Assembly: GCF_021462225.1 (NCBI RefSeq)
Contig: NC_061816.1
Coordinates: forward strand, 6,071,854-6,135,853
Length of the DNA: 64,000 bases
Origin: Girardinichthys multiradiatus
Taxonomy: Eukaryota; Chordata; Actinopteri; Cyprinodontiformes; Goodeidae
Direction of reading: 5' to 3'
Positions 23,664 through 59,155 of the stretch are shown here, piece by piece. Position 1 is the first letter of the stretch. Every line of letters starts with the position of its first letter. The notes beneath the pieces were generated by a model that had not been told where the DNA came from, ran no database searches, and saw nothing but the letters and a program-made list of their open reading frames with translations. The position numbers and the translations under genes are program-made.

Positions 23664-24620
23664 TACAAGTTGGAAACCGTGGGGTTTGCTAATAGATATG
23701 CTAATAACTATTGTCCACACAAAGCGATGGTCATCGTATTTTGCTACGGTTTGTGCATCCAAGCACCTGCTGTCTGATTTGCCTCTCCACAACTGAGATT
23801 TTCTTTTTTGATGTTTTTCTGAGGAACGAAATGGTGCCATAGGATGTTTTGTACCAACTGCACATCAATTCCTGTCCTTCACGGGACATTTTTCTCCAGA
23901 TACACGATGGACTCCTGGCAGAAGTGGAGGATTGTGTGTTTGTCGATATTGTCAGTCGAGGATGTCGAAGATCTGCACACAATTGGATGTTTGATAACAG
24001 GACTTTTGCTTTTTGGAGTCGGCAGTTGCCTGCCATATCGAGAAATTTGAAAATCGTCGGCAGCTGCTCTGACCATTGTAAGGCTGCCTGGCATGTATGA
24101 TGGGAAGTGCAGAGCGATCAACACTCAGACTGAGATGTTATGTGAGCTGAATCGCAGGCAGGCTGTGGTTCCTGGACTCGGGTGAAATGGGATAAATCTT
24201 TGAGAAAGTTGTTCGCTCGGATCTGGCGGAAAGGACCTGGAATTTGGCTGTTTGGATTCGCTATTGAGAAGCACCATCGAGACTCTCAAGGCTGATGGAA
24301 AATGAGGAGTCCGCCTGACCCAAATAATTGTTGTTTTTCTGAATGTGGCTCCCCTGCACGGCCTTGATGGCCGGCTATCTTCAACTTCTCGTAGAAGTTA
24401 TGTAAACATGACGCTCTGCTCCCTCTGCCCCCTCCCTTCCTTGAGGACATCTGTGGACCTGCTCAGAACTTTGTGGCCGGTTAATGAACATCAAGGACAA
24501 TGGCCTCTGTGACAGTGCTTCACAGACTTATTCTGCACACACTCACATGCTCAAAATAAACATATGCACCAACATATGCACCGCCTTCACTGGATCCGGA
24601 TGCATGATGTTTTGTATATA
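23664..24620 (+). pseudogene. Unrecognised decayed reading frame interrupted only by TGA
   Basis: The frame with codons starting at positions divisible by 3 runs 319 codons from just after a TAA at 23661 to the Tc1 insertion at 24621. It contains no TAA or TAG but seven TGA codons, at 23775, 23820, 24048, 24183, 24201, 24303 and 24510. The translation is rich in Leu, Cys and Trp and includes a hydrophobic segment near 23985-24030 (LITGLLLFGVGSCL). I recognise no domain. The low number of stops argues for former protein coding, probably in a repeated element whose 3' part lies beyond the Tc1 at 26195-26675. No promoter or splice evidence was found. Confidence 0.4.
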
Positions 24621-26194
24621 TACACTGCTCAAAAAATTAAAGGGAATACTTAAACAACACAATATAACAAGTAAATCTATCTTCTATGAAATCAAACTGT
24701 CCACTTAGGAACCAACATTGATTGACAATTAATTTCACAGCTGTTGTTCAAATGAAATAGACAACAGGGGGAAATCTTTGGCGATTAGCAAGAAACATTC
24801 AATAAAGGAGTGGTTCTGCAGGTGGGGACCACAGACCACTTCTCAGTACCTCTGCTTTCTGGCTGATGTTTTGGTCTCTTGAATGTTGGTGGTGCTTTTA
24901 CACTCGTGGTAACATGAGACGGACTCTACAACCCACACAAGTGGCTCAGGTAGTGCAGCTCATCCAGGATGGCACATCAATGTGAGCTGTGGCAAGAAGG
25001 TTTGCTGTGTCTGTCAGCGTAGTGTCCAGAGCCTGGAGTCACTACCAGGAGACAGGCCAGTACACCAGGAGACATGGAGGAGGGCAACAACCCAGCAGCA
25101 GGACCGCTACCTCTGCCTTTGTGCAAGGAGGAACAGGAGGAGCACGGCCGGAGCCCTGCAAAATGACCTCCAGCAGGTCACAAATGTGCATGTGTCTGCA
25201 CAAACGGTTAGAAACCGACTCCATGAGGATGGTATGAGGGCCCGACGTCCACAAATGGGGTTGTGCTCACAGCCCAACACCGTGCAGGACGCTTGGCGTT
25301 TGCCAGAGAACACCAGAATTGGCAAATTCCCCACTGGCGCCCTGTGCTCTTCACAGATGAAAGCAGGTTCACAATGAGCACATGTGACAGACATGACAGA
25401 GTCTGGAGACACCGTGGAGAGTGATCTGCTGCCTGCAACATCCTTCAGCATGACCGGTTTGGCAGTGGGTCAGTAATGGTGTGGGGTGGCATTTCTTTGG
25501 AGGGCCACACAGCCCTCCATGTACTCGCTAGAGGTAGCTTGACTGCCATTAGGTACTGAGATGAGATCCTCAGACCCCTTGTGAGACCATATGCTGGTGC
25601 GGTTGGCCCTGGGTTCCTCCTATTGCAGGACAATGCTAGACCTCATGTGGCTGGAGTGTGTCAGCAGTTCCTGCAAGATGAAGACATTGAAGCTATGGAC
25701 TGGCCCGCTTGTTCCCCAGACCTGAATCCGATTGAGCACATCTGGGACATCATGTCTCGCTCCATCCACCAACGTCACGTTGCACCACAGACTGTCCAGG
25801 AGTTGGCGGATGCTTTAGTCCAAGTCTGGGAGGAGATCCCTCAGGAGACCATCCGCCGTCTCATCAGGAGCATGCCCAGGTGTTGTAGGGAGGTCATACA
25901 GACACATGGAGGTCACACACAATACTGAGCCTCATTTTGACTTGTTTTAAGGACATTACATCAAAGTTGGATCAGCCTGTAGTGTGTTTTTCCACTTTAA
26001 TTTTGTGTGTGACTCCAAATCCAGGCCTCCATTGGTTAATAAATTTGATTTCCATTGATGATTTTTGTGATTTTGTTGTCAGCAAATTCAACTTTGTACA
26101 GAACAAAGTATTTAATGAGAATATTTCATTCATTCAGATCTAGGATGTGTTATTTGAGTGTTCCCTTCCCTTTATTTTTTTTTTGAGCAGTGTA
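24621..26194 (+). mobile_element. Tc1-like transposon with TACACTGCTCAAAAAATTAA ends, decayed
   Basis: The left end TACACTGCTCAAAAAATTAA (24621-24640) is mirrored by the right end TTTTTTTTTTGAGCAGTGTA (26175-26194). Flanking TA dinucleotides fit Tc1 target duplication. The length of about 1.57 kb is normal for the family. It carries a broken transposase gene on the + strand and splits the older frame that ends at 24620. Confidence 0.88.
24914..25928 (+). pseudogene. Tc1-like transposase, broken by stop and frameshifts
   Basis: The gene starts at ATG 24914 ([20 protein letters not shown]) and meets a TGA at 24983. Its helix-turn-helix continues in that frame ([15 protein letters not shown]), switches frame near 25085 ([20 protein letters not shown]), and shifts again before 25581, where a 115-codon open end holds QDNARPHVAG (second catalytic Asp) and NPIEHIWDIMSRS (catalytic Glu). 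The first catalytic Asp region near 25350 is out of frame. It is inactive. Confidence 0.85.
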
Positions 26195-26675
26195 TGTTGC
26201 TTCTTTTTGCTGAGTTTTTTTTTTTTTTCCAATCTCAAACTGCATCCTGCTGAGGATAAAGTGTAAAATATGATCTTTTTCATCTTCTTACCTAATGTGA
26301 TCTCTTTTCTCATCTACCTAAATGTGTGATATTACTTTTCATAAATTTTCAGTATTTAAAAAGTTTGGACTAAAACTGTTTTATACCAGTGACCCAGCTT
26401 ATTTGAATGATGGGACCACAACTGCCTCATACCAGCAACCTCAAGGATTAATATTATTATTTTTCTTCTAGCACCGGATGAATTCCTTACCACAGAGGAC
26501 TTAATGAGCTAATTATTAGAAAGATTGGATTAGAACAAGCTCTTACCAGTAAACTCCCAAGGATTATTAGTGTCATTTGATTTCTGTATCATTGTAATGT
26601 TTTTCCTCATGTACAGCGCTTTGAGTGCCTTGTTGCTGAAAAGCGCTATACAAATAAACTTGACTTAAAGCAATA
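26195..26675 (+). repeat. 3' part of a dispersed repeat with AAGCGCTATACAAATAAA tail
   Basis: The region after the Tc1 insertion ends in a typical teleost retroelement tail, GCTTTGAGTGCC followed by AAGCGCTATACAAATAAA near 26643-26660. The same sequence, inverted, recurs at 63095-63660. Because the Tc1 element separates it from the decayed frame at 23664-24620, both may be parts of one older element. Confidence 0.6.
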
Positions 26676-28634
26676 CCCACATTTAATTTATGATTACATT
26701 CTGCCTGCCTTAATTTTCCTATTTAGGCTACTATTTACAAAAAGAACATTTAAATTGAAGAGTTCCAAGTATCCTCCAGCTATGCTTCAATAATGCTTCT
26801 TAGAGTGGGTTACTATTCTCTCCTGCCCCATTTTCACAAATATGTTTTTTCCATGATTGAATATAATCACCAACCCAGAGAAACGGAAGTACATTTTGTG
26901 AATACAAGTACATATTCTATAATTTGTGTTTTACACATGGGGCAGTTATACTGGACTTCGGTAAATGTTTTAGTACCACTTGTCTAAACTAAATTGAAAA
27001 CAAATGTTGGTGGTATTGACTCCACTGTGAAGTTTAGCCAATAAACACACTTTGCCAGATTTATATTGCAAAGATATATACAAAGACAGCTTGATGTTTA
27101 TTTTCTTAGTACAAAAATACATTTTATTTTTAAGCAGCTTCTTTTAATGTGCAAAGGACAGACATGTCTGACATTCAAGTATTTCTTACTGTCGGTACTA
27201 ATTCTGATCAGAGGTAAGCCTTTATATTTGTAATACAAATCTGAGGTAGAGAGCAAAATTTCCCAGTAGTAGTTTAGGGCACTATTATAAATATCAAAGC
27301 ATCCAGGTGAGTTTAATATCACATCTTTAAATTCTCAATAAAAGTGCAAAAGGCATGCTGATGCACACCCTGTGCTGTTAAAGTGACCGTGCAACATTGT
27401 AGTAGTAAACTTTTCAACACTGTCGGTTTAAATGTCTGAACAATTCATGGTTACTTCTGGTAAAACATGGTTAAAACAGGTTAATAACATAAGATTTCTA
27501 AATTAGACAGGTGTGATATTTATAAACAGCCACTGCATAAAACAGATGTCCATTACAGAGTTTCTAGTATAACAAAAACAAAACTATTATAACTGCCTTT
27601 TCTTGAATGAATTGAAGATGTTTGCTGGCTAGCGTTAGCAGCTAGCTATGTTCAAGTTTGGGTTAAGAATAGACTCCTTTGTTCTTAGTTTCATTGCTTT
27701 CACATCTTATAATCTTTTAATCTGATTCACAGCCTAATTATTTTCAGTAGGCAGAATATGGTTTGGAACTGGTTCACATATTGGGGTTAATTAATGCATT
27801 CAAAACAGGGGTTTTATGTAGGAAAATGAGAAACGTGAGTAGAAATTAGATTAGCCATGTTCTTTCACCATTACTAATGCAGCTGTGGTTGGTGCAAGCC
27901 GTGACCTTTACTTCCAAATGTGGTGGCAGACACCTACGAGGCAACCATTAAGGGTTTCTACCCTGACCCCATTAATCCATTGTCTAAACATGCTTGTCCT
28001 TGCAGGGTCGGGAGTGGGCTGATACCCATCTGCAGCGGTTATTAGGCAAAAGGTGGGAGAACACCCTGGACAGGTCACCAGTCCATCACAGCACACACAG
28101 TCAAGCCTAAGGGTAATTTAGAGCAGGCGTATCAGGTATTTTGAGATCTTCAGGTGATGGTTGGGGTGGGGGTGCAGTTCTTAAACCTGCTGCACATTGT
28201 GCAAATTGCATAACCTGCTTCCATAAGTTTTGATGCTGTTCCTGATGTCCACCACTACAGGCGGTACCTTGCTTGCTGCCCCCTTAATGCTGAGGGCAGC
28301 TACCAGAAAACTGACAGCAACTGTTGCACTGAAGGTGACCAGGTTGTTTTTTTTTGGGAGGTACATGTGGTGGCCCTGTTGGTGGTGGGTCAGGGGGTAG
28401 TTTGTACTATCGGTGGGGACCAAAATAGGCCCACGTCAGGTGCAGCTGCACACACCGGCTCAGGTTGCATCTCAGTCAAAACACTGAGGTTGAGAAACAC
28501 ACCAAGCTGGACGGAAAGTGCTTGTCTTTCAGTCTATTTTCCTGTAGCCTGTTCAAAAAAAATAAATATGTATTAACAAAGTTTAAAGAGTAAACATCTA
28601 GGTGGGCTCCTGATCTGTCTGGAGTCGCTTTGTT
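26676..28634. other. Intergenic DNA; one short dispersed repeat at ~27965-28110
   Basis: No gene is seen. About 27965-28110 contains the common teleost repeat words CATGCTTGTCCTTGCAGGGTCG, ACACCCTGGACAGGTCACCAGTCCATC. The rest is AT-rich single-copy-looking DNA. It may include part of the 3' UTR of the - strand bHLH gene, for which I saw no convincing nearby poly(A) signal. Confidence 0.5.
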
Positions 28635-31138
28635 TCACACAGAAGATGAGTGCTTCCCACCATCTCTGACCTGTTGAGATAAAGAAACAGATTTTTACCA
28701 ACGTTTCTTATTTAAATGGCTTAATGTCAGTTTCTAGTCTCTTTTTAATTTATGTTTGTCCCAGACTCAGTTTGTAAGCAGTTCTTGTACATGTACAAAC
28801 GCTGCCATAACTTGCATTAAAATGTAAGCATTTTGCTGCAGGACATGATGAACGGTATTCATCACTACTTTTTGGTTCATGCATGAATGTTTAATGTTTT
28901 CTGTGTTTGTCTTGGATTTTATGCTTTATTCTGTTAGATATTTAGGCATGGGTGGCTGGTTTGATTAAGGAGATTAAAAAACAGCTATAACTACAAGTTT
29001 GTAGCCATGTTGGATATTGATGTCTGGGGATTCTGGGTGATCCAACTCTGAATTCCAGCTTTCATGGATGTTTTTATTGAATTTTTATAGAAAGGTACCA
29101 ACGTTTTCTCCAGCTGCTTGGAGCACAGAGTAGCGCAACTCTGTCTCTCCTGCACTTTTTGTTGCACACTGCTGGTCAGCTGGCAGAAACGAGGCTACGA
29201 TGTTTTTCTTATTTTTACAGAAGACTAATTGGGCTGTTTTGAAAATGTCTCCACTTTACAGTTGTGGTTAAAGGATCACTCTTTCTAAGGTAACAACATT
29301 TTTTAAAAATTTTCTAAGCAACATTGTTGCTGACAGGTTGTTTTTAAATTAAAGCAGTTATACATTATCGTTTTATATGTTTAATTTGTGTCTTTTCTGT
29401 TAAACTGAGTTGTTTTTCCTTGCAGTTCTCATCCTGACCTTTGCCTCATATTCTGTGTAATTTGCTGTTTAAATAGATTCTTGCTTCAGCTGGTCATCCT
29501 CAGTGGAGCTCCACGGGGGACACCTGGAGATGAACAGGAAGAAGATGTGTGCTGCACAGGTGCATCATGCTGTCAGATGTCTGATACTGTCTAAAGGTCC
29601 ACTCTGTAGCAGCACCCCTCTGTATTTTACATTTTATGACATGTGTTGAATATAGACTGTACAATGTGACCATTTAAGTCAGTAGGTGGGGCTACAACAT
29701 GCATAAACAAGTTGATTGGTCTAGAGTTAGAAAGCTGGGCAGCTTAGCCAATCAGACGTATGGCAAGCTGCACTGTTAGATTACAACACAGGAAATATGG
29801 AAAAAAAATACCTGACTTTCACATAACATCAATTCTGTTTTTTAAGTAATTATTTATACATTTATTTGTGTACTTGATACATTAGTGACGTATAAATATT
29901 ATTACATATTTGAATTCCCTACACTTTTATTTAAACTATGAAAAATGGAAATATCTATCTGACAAAGTATTTTGTTGGGTTGTGGCAGTTTCATCAGAAA
30001 ACTGAAAACAAAACGGTCAAAAAAAAACAAACAAACAAGTTATTTGATTTTCATCTTTAAAATTCTACAGGAATATCAGCCAGTTTTTCTTCTTTGTGTT
30101 CAAAACCAGAGGAGTGGACATTTAAATTTGGTTAAATTGTTTTGGTTTTCATAGTTTAAAATAAAAGCAAATTGAAGGATTACAGATAAACACTTATAAG
30201 AGGCTCGGTTTCATGTGTAGACCTCAAACTTGTCCCACTATTTTCTTCCACCATAAAAGATGAACATGTACAAAAAACAAAACAAAAAAAACGTAATACT
30301 TTCAGGGTTTTTTGTTAGAAACACTTAACCCTACCATGTATGGGAAGTGACGTCACGGGTTGAAGTTTATTGATAGACAAAAGAAAATGAAACCAAATTC
30401 GAATTTCCCATCTGTTACGAAAACAGAAAAAGTTTGTATTTTAATTCAGCATTTTACGCTTTAAAACAAAAAGTAAATAAAAACTGATGATTTTTTTTGT
30501 TTTTTGTTTTTATGACGTTTTTTCTGCGAGTACAACCATTTCCCAAACCATGCGTGGAGCCTTTGGACCTGGATGGGGTGCAGAAAGCTTCCCACCTGTT
30601 TCCTCTGGTTGCTGAGGCAGAAAGTGCAGATTGGCCGCAGAGAGGGGGCGCTGAGCGCCGGGGAGCCGAGCGCCGGGGAGCCGTGCAGGATCATGTCCTG
30701 GTAGCGGAGGCAGGGCTGCCCGTCCCGGCAGTCCTCCCCCAGCAGCAGCACGTTGGCCAGGTGGGAGATGTAGCTGGAGGCCAGGCGCAGCGTCTCTATC
30801 TTGGAGAGCTTCCTGTCTGCGGGCTCGGTGGGAATCAGAGTCCGCAGCGCGGTGAAGGCCGTGTTGACGCTGTGCGTCCTGTCCCGCTCCCGCGCGTTCG
30901 CCGCTTGCCTCTGTTTGCTCACCCCGGAGAGCCGCGCGTCTCTGCCGCCCGCGATGCCGCTCCTCCTCCGCCGCCGCCGCCGCCTCCTCCTCGCCGCTTC
31001 GGGACAGCCGCTCTCCGCCTCCTTCCCCAGCCTCTTCCCGGACTCCCTGTGCGGGCTGCAGCCGCCCGTGGACTTCCCATCGGAGCTGTCCGTGTCGGTG
31101 TCCAGTTCGGAGTCGCATCCGCCTGTGCGGGACATCAT
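28635..31138 (-). CDS. bHLH transcription factor of the TCF15/scleraxis family
   Basis: Nuclear E-box-binding factor. Exon 1 is 31138-30596 (181 codons): an acidic/Ser start, an Arg tract (residues 50-59), then the bHLH at about 75-131 with [12 protein letters not shown] as basic region, [21 protein letters not shown] as helix 1 and loop, and [11 protein letters not shown] as helix 2. The family signature [11 protein letters not shown] follows. The open frame continues, but AAACAG|GTGGGAAG at 30596/30595 is a splice donor exactly where I expect the scleraxis intron. On the - strand, TCTGTTTCTTTATCTCAACAG at 28671-28691 is a strong acceptor; 28670-28635 then reads [11 protein letters not shown] plus TGA. 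The predicted total of 192 residues is close to TCF15 (199) and scleraxis (201). The sequence mixes TCF15-like (HLANVLLLG) and scleraxis-like (SSYISHL) features, so I give no symbol. Exon 1 is certain; exon 2 is proposed. Confidence 0.85.
28671..30595 (-). other. Proposed intron of the bHLH gene
   Basis: 1.9 kb, AT-rich, phase 0 on both sides. Apart from A-rich runs nothing is recognised. If exon 2 is wrong, this is downstream flank. Confidence 0.5.
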
Positions 31139-31380
31139 CTTGCCGCAACTCTGCGGTGAAACCTGTCTAGCTGCGGCACTTTAACAGGCGGGTGAAAATA
31201 GCACCAGGGGAGGGGGGTGGATAGGGCTCAGCAGCTGCCGCCGATCCGGTGACCGAACCGAGCGGGCTGAATACCATTTCTGCAGAATGACGGCTGCTTT
31301 CTGGGTCAGCTCCAGCCCGCCGCGGGAAAAGGGAGACAGGTGGAGGCTGACGGGAGGAGGGGTGGAACTTTTTCACATTA
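31139..31380 (-). promoter_or_regulatory. GC-rich 5' region of the bHLH gene
   Basis: CpG content stays high from the exon into about 240 bases upstream of the ATG and then drops sharply near 31380, as at developmental CpG-island promoters. No TATA box is certain. The start codon sits in GCAAGATGATG; either of two adjacent ATGs could be used. Confidence 0.45.
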
Positions 31381-31624
31381 CAGCTACAGACCTCACAGTA
31401 AATTACTGGGATTTTATGTTACCAATTAATACGAACAGGATTCATGGTCTTTAAAGCTTCTACCATTTAAGATCAGAAAAGGGGACATGCGTTTGTTTTC
31501 AGCCCACTTTACTCTCATACCCCCAAATTCAACCTTTTACCGACTAAAGTCAACTAATTAGTATATAGAGTTCACCCGTTTGCCTTTGTTGAAAGAAATC
31601 CATAATAAATCCTGTTTGCAGGTT

Positions 31625-32105
31625 TCTTGAAGCCATGTAGGGGACATGGCAAATGTGAAACATAGGGGCGGCAGTATCATGCTGTGGGAATGCCTATCTT
31701 TAGCAGAGACAGGGAAGCTGGTCAGTGTTGATGGGAGGATGGATGGAGCTAAATCCAGGACAATCCTGAAAGAAAACCTGAGACGGGTGGAGGTTCACCT
31801 TCCAGCAGGACCTCCACCCTAAACATCCAGCCAGAGATGCGATAGAGCCGGCTTTAGATCATGGCTTGTTCGTGGGTCAAAGTCCAGTTGAGAATCTTTG
31901 GCCAGACTTTAAAGCTGATGTCTCCAGATACTTTTCATCCAGTGTGACTGAGCTTAAGCTACTTTGCAAAGAATAATGGGCAAAATTTTCAGTTTAGATG
32001 TTCAAAGCTGGTAGGCAAATGCCAACAGACTGGAGCTGAAACTGCTTTAAAATGTGTTGGAAAATGTATGCTGCACTTTTCAGATTTTGGTGTTGTAAGA
32101 AAAGT
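31625..32105 (+). mobile_element. Tc1 transposase remnant
   Basis: Translated fragments match the middle of Tc1 transposases on the + strand: a GGGGCGGCAGTATCATGCTG block (equivalent to GGSIMLWG), then MDGAKSRTILKENL. Later reading is lost through frameshifts. Ends are not defined. Confidence 0.6.
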
Positions 32106-32109
32106 TAAA

Positions 32110-32770
32110 GCATGTCATTTTCCTTCCACTTTACGCCTTTGTGTTTTATGACATCTCGTAATCGTACACATACTCGTCGTCTTCCGCTTTATCCGGGACC
32201 GGGTCGCGGGGCCAGCAGACTCAGCAGAGACGCCCCGACGTTCCTCTCCCCAGACACCTCCTCCAGGGGGAGCCCAAGGCGTTCCCAGGCGCCGAGAGAC
32301 ATAGTCCCTCCAGCGTGTCCTGGGCCTCCTCCCGGTGGGACGTGCCTGGAACACCTCCCGAGGAAGGCGTCCAGGAGGCATCCGGTATAGATGCCCGAGC
32401 CACCTCAACTGGCTCCTCTCGATGTGGAGGAGCAGTGGCTCTACTCCGAGCTCCTCACCCTATCTCTAAGGGAGTGCCCGGCCACCGTACGGAGGAAGCT
32501 CATTTCAGCCGCTTGTATCCGGGATCTCGTTCTTTCGGTCAAAGTTCATGGCCATAGGTGAGGGTAGGAACGTAGACCGACTGGTAAATCGAGAGCTTCG
32601 CTTTTCGGCTCAGCTCTCTCTTCACCACAACGGACTGGCACAGTGCCCCCATTACTGTAGCAGCCGCACCGATCCGTCTGTCGATCTCCCCTCACTTGTA
32701 AACAAGACCCAGAGATACTTGAACCCCTCCACTTGAGGCAGGAACTCCCCTCCAACCTGAAGAGGACAAG
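32110..32770. repeat. High-copy teleost LINE-type repeat segment
   Basis: GC-rich stretch with the phrases GTCGTCTTCCGCTTTATCCG, GGAGACATAGTC-like words, CAGCGTGTCCTGGGCCTCC, GAGCCACCTCAACTGGCTCC and CGCTTGTATCCGGGATCTCG. I recognise these as a very common fish non-LTR retrotransposon 3' segment; class not certain. Open frames on both strands here are incidental. A decayed second copy lies at about 60290-60590. Confidence 0.6.
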
Positions 32771-32869
32771 CCAGTTTTATGACATAAAAACCCAAAATTA
32801 TTTAGCCTTGTGGTCCTAAAGTGACAAATGTAATGGAAATACAGTGGGAGAAAAACGTGCACCAAAGAT

Positions 32870-33265
32870 AACTGTCCTTCTAAATAATGTCCAACACATC
32901 ATTGAAAGAAGACAGGCAAGCATGGTGGTGGTAGCATCATGCTGTGGAGTTAGCTAGAGGGTTGAAACCTTGACACAATTAGATGTTCCAACAGAACAAT
33001 GATCCCAAACACCAGGCTGACCAAAGTCCTGACCTCAACCCTGTTTAAAATCGATGGACAGTGGTTAAAATCTCGTGTTTCCCCTAGAAACAAATTCAAC
33101 TCTAGTGATCAAAACTACAGCTGGAATGATGGCTACACAAACTGTGATCAAGGGGCAGTCAGCATGATGCTGCCACCACCATGCTTGACAGTTGCTACAG
33201 TGCTCTTATGTTTTAAAAACCTCACCATGACTCCTCCAAACAGACTTCTTGTTAAGACAAGTGAC
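32870..33265 (+). mobile_element. Small Tc1 transposase remnants
   Basis: Between 32870 and 33060 are + strand fragments of a Tc1 gene: GGTGGTGGTAGCATCATGCTG, then AACAATGATCCCAAACACCA (NNDPKH) running into a DLNPV-like end. At 33150-33200 a further piece lies in the opposite direction (GCTGCCACCACCATGCTTGA). Confidence 0.55.
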
Positions 33266-35133
33266 AGATTAGTGAATTAGTGGAAATCCTTATTAAATAA
33301 ATGTTTTTGCTCTGTTGTTGTTGTTTTTAAAATCTTTGTAGTTGTTTAATCAGTCCCCCCTTTTTAAACAGATAATTCAGCAAAAGCCCCAAAGTCATAG
33401 AACATCACTGGCCATGGAAACGTGTTTATGTTCTGTTCTGATTGGAAATATATCCAGTCTTCCCTTTTTAGCTGTTTACCAAAGTTTGTCCTATGAACCC
33501 AAATCCCTGACTCTCCCGAAGAACTGGAGACTGAGCTCTGGGTCCGAGACCTTCTGCTGGGAGTGTGTTTGTGTCCTGTCTGTCGGCATCCAGGGGCTGC
33601 AGAATAACTGTGCCGCCCTTGGCCTTCGGGTCTGAGCTCCCACTGAGTGAACAGTCCAGGTGGTACCAGCCCGAACTCTGTCAGTACCCTCCACCGTCCG
33701 CTCCAGTGCCATCTTTGGGGACAGATATAAATATCTGCCTCATGTGGGCTGCTGGTTGAGCTCACACTTCACAACAGTCAGGTTGTCAATTTCCATAGAA
33801 ATAAGCTGTTACTTTGGCTTCATTGCTGTTCATGGTTTATTTTCACAAAAATATCAGAAAGTAGCAGAGTTCTAATGAAGTGTTCATGAACGTTTTATCC
33901 TTGTTCTTTACAGTTTTAATCGCACCTTTTAACTTCTATACTCGTCACCACAAGAGGGCGGTATATGCCCAGTAATTAAAGACCCTGTATAAGCATCATA
34001 AACGAGCTTTTAACACGAAAAACGTGAATGTTTAATATACAAATTCAACATGGAGAAGATAATTGCTTCGCTTCAGTTCGAGGAAACAAACTTCTCCCTC
34101 TGTGGAGTCCTAATTAGTGTAGAGCCAACATGGCGTCATTAATCCTGCTCGCCGTGGCCCCAGAAAAGTCAAACGTCCCCCTGCAGCTACAAAGCTATTT
34201 ATTGCTTCAAATAACGGCCATTTAGCTCGAATAAAGTTATGAACTTTAAAAATTCTCAAGATTTCACTAATTTTTTAAATTTTAATAAAAATAAAAACAA
34301 TCCTGCAGAAATTGTGATGGTGTACAACCCAGCAACATATTAAAGGGTTTGTTGCTGAGTTAGGCCCACAATGCAGCAGCTTTAACCCCGATTATGAATC
34401 ATTCAGCCACCTCTGTAATAATTAAACCATGAAAAAAGACTTTTATTGTAAAAAGCTTCGGAGCTTTGTAAAAAACATGTTTTCCATGCCTAGTTTCTGT
34501 CCATCAGTAATTGGCATAATCCATTTTTCACTCTTGATTTAGTTCACATAATTTCTAGTTTAGAATAATCTACTCTATGAAATACTGAGGCTTTTATTTT
34601 GAAAGTTCAAATAAGTACAAGTTGATTGGTTTAGGCCAACCAAGAATCTGAAACCCAGTCTTGTAATTATCAAAAATCTATAAAACGGTCTCTTATTTTG
34701 AAAGGCATCTGTTAGCTTTACTGTGGATCGGATCTGTGTTGGAAGACCTTCATGCAGCAGAAGATCTCAGCTCAAGCCTTTGCTTCAGGAAATAGACCGA
34801 TCCAATCAGAAATGCCTATAAAACACCTTTTACAAAACAAGAAGCAGTAGATTACAAAGTGATTAAGATATATACATCAAGGAATATGTGACAATATAAA
34901 ACATCCAAATAAATAAATACTCATAGAGAAGGTTAGATTATAGGTGAGGAACCTAAACATGGAGGTATTTCCAGTAGTCTGGACATTATGAGTTTGGTCC
35001 AATAAAACATTCCTGTCCACTGGAAGTCCTTTTCTTCTCCACCTTCACTTCACCTTCAACATCTGCTTCATCTATTGTTCATGTAGAGCTGACATCATCA
35101 GCAGGCAGCCAGTGTGGAGAAACCTGTTCATCT
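33266..35133. other. Intergenic DNA and vwde 3' UTR; no gene recognised
   Basis: Around 33480-33765 base composition is more coding-like and a 133-codon - strand frame exists, but I recognise nothing in it and see no splice support. From 35133 leftward is probably vwde 3' UTR: AATAAA on the - strand occurs at 34593-34598 and again at 34442-34447. Confidence 0.45.

Positions 35134-59155
<24,022 letters not shown>

Noticed and set aside
24201..24203. Selenoprotein reading of the TGA-interrupted frame
   Set aside because: Seven TGAs without any recognised selenoprotein motif or visible SECIS make selenocysteine unlikely; kept only as an open recoding question.
30461..30595. Read-through C-terminus of the bHLH frame after NQRKQ
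   Set aside because: The tail is Lys-rich intron-like sequence, and a good donor sits exactly at the family's intron position.
30497..31184. Long + strand and second - strand frames across the bHLH gene
   Set aside because: GC-rich shadow frames of bHLH exon 1; only one frame encodes the conserved domain.
32112..32557. Overlapping frames of 60-97 codons on both strands
   Set aside because: The whole stretch is a known-looking high-copy fish repeat; no frame carries a domain.
33364..33765. 133-codon - strand frame
   Set aside because: No recognisable domain, no splice or promoter support, and competing frames on the + strand.
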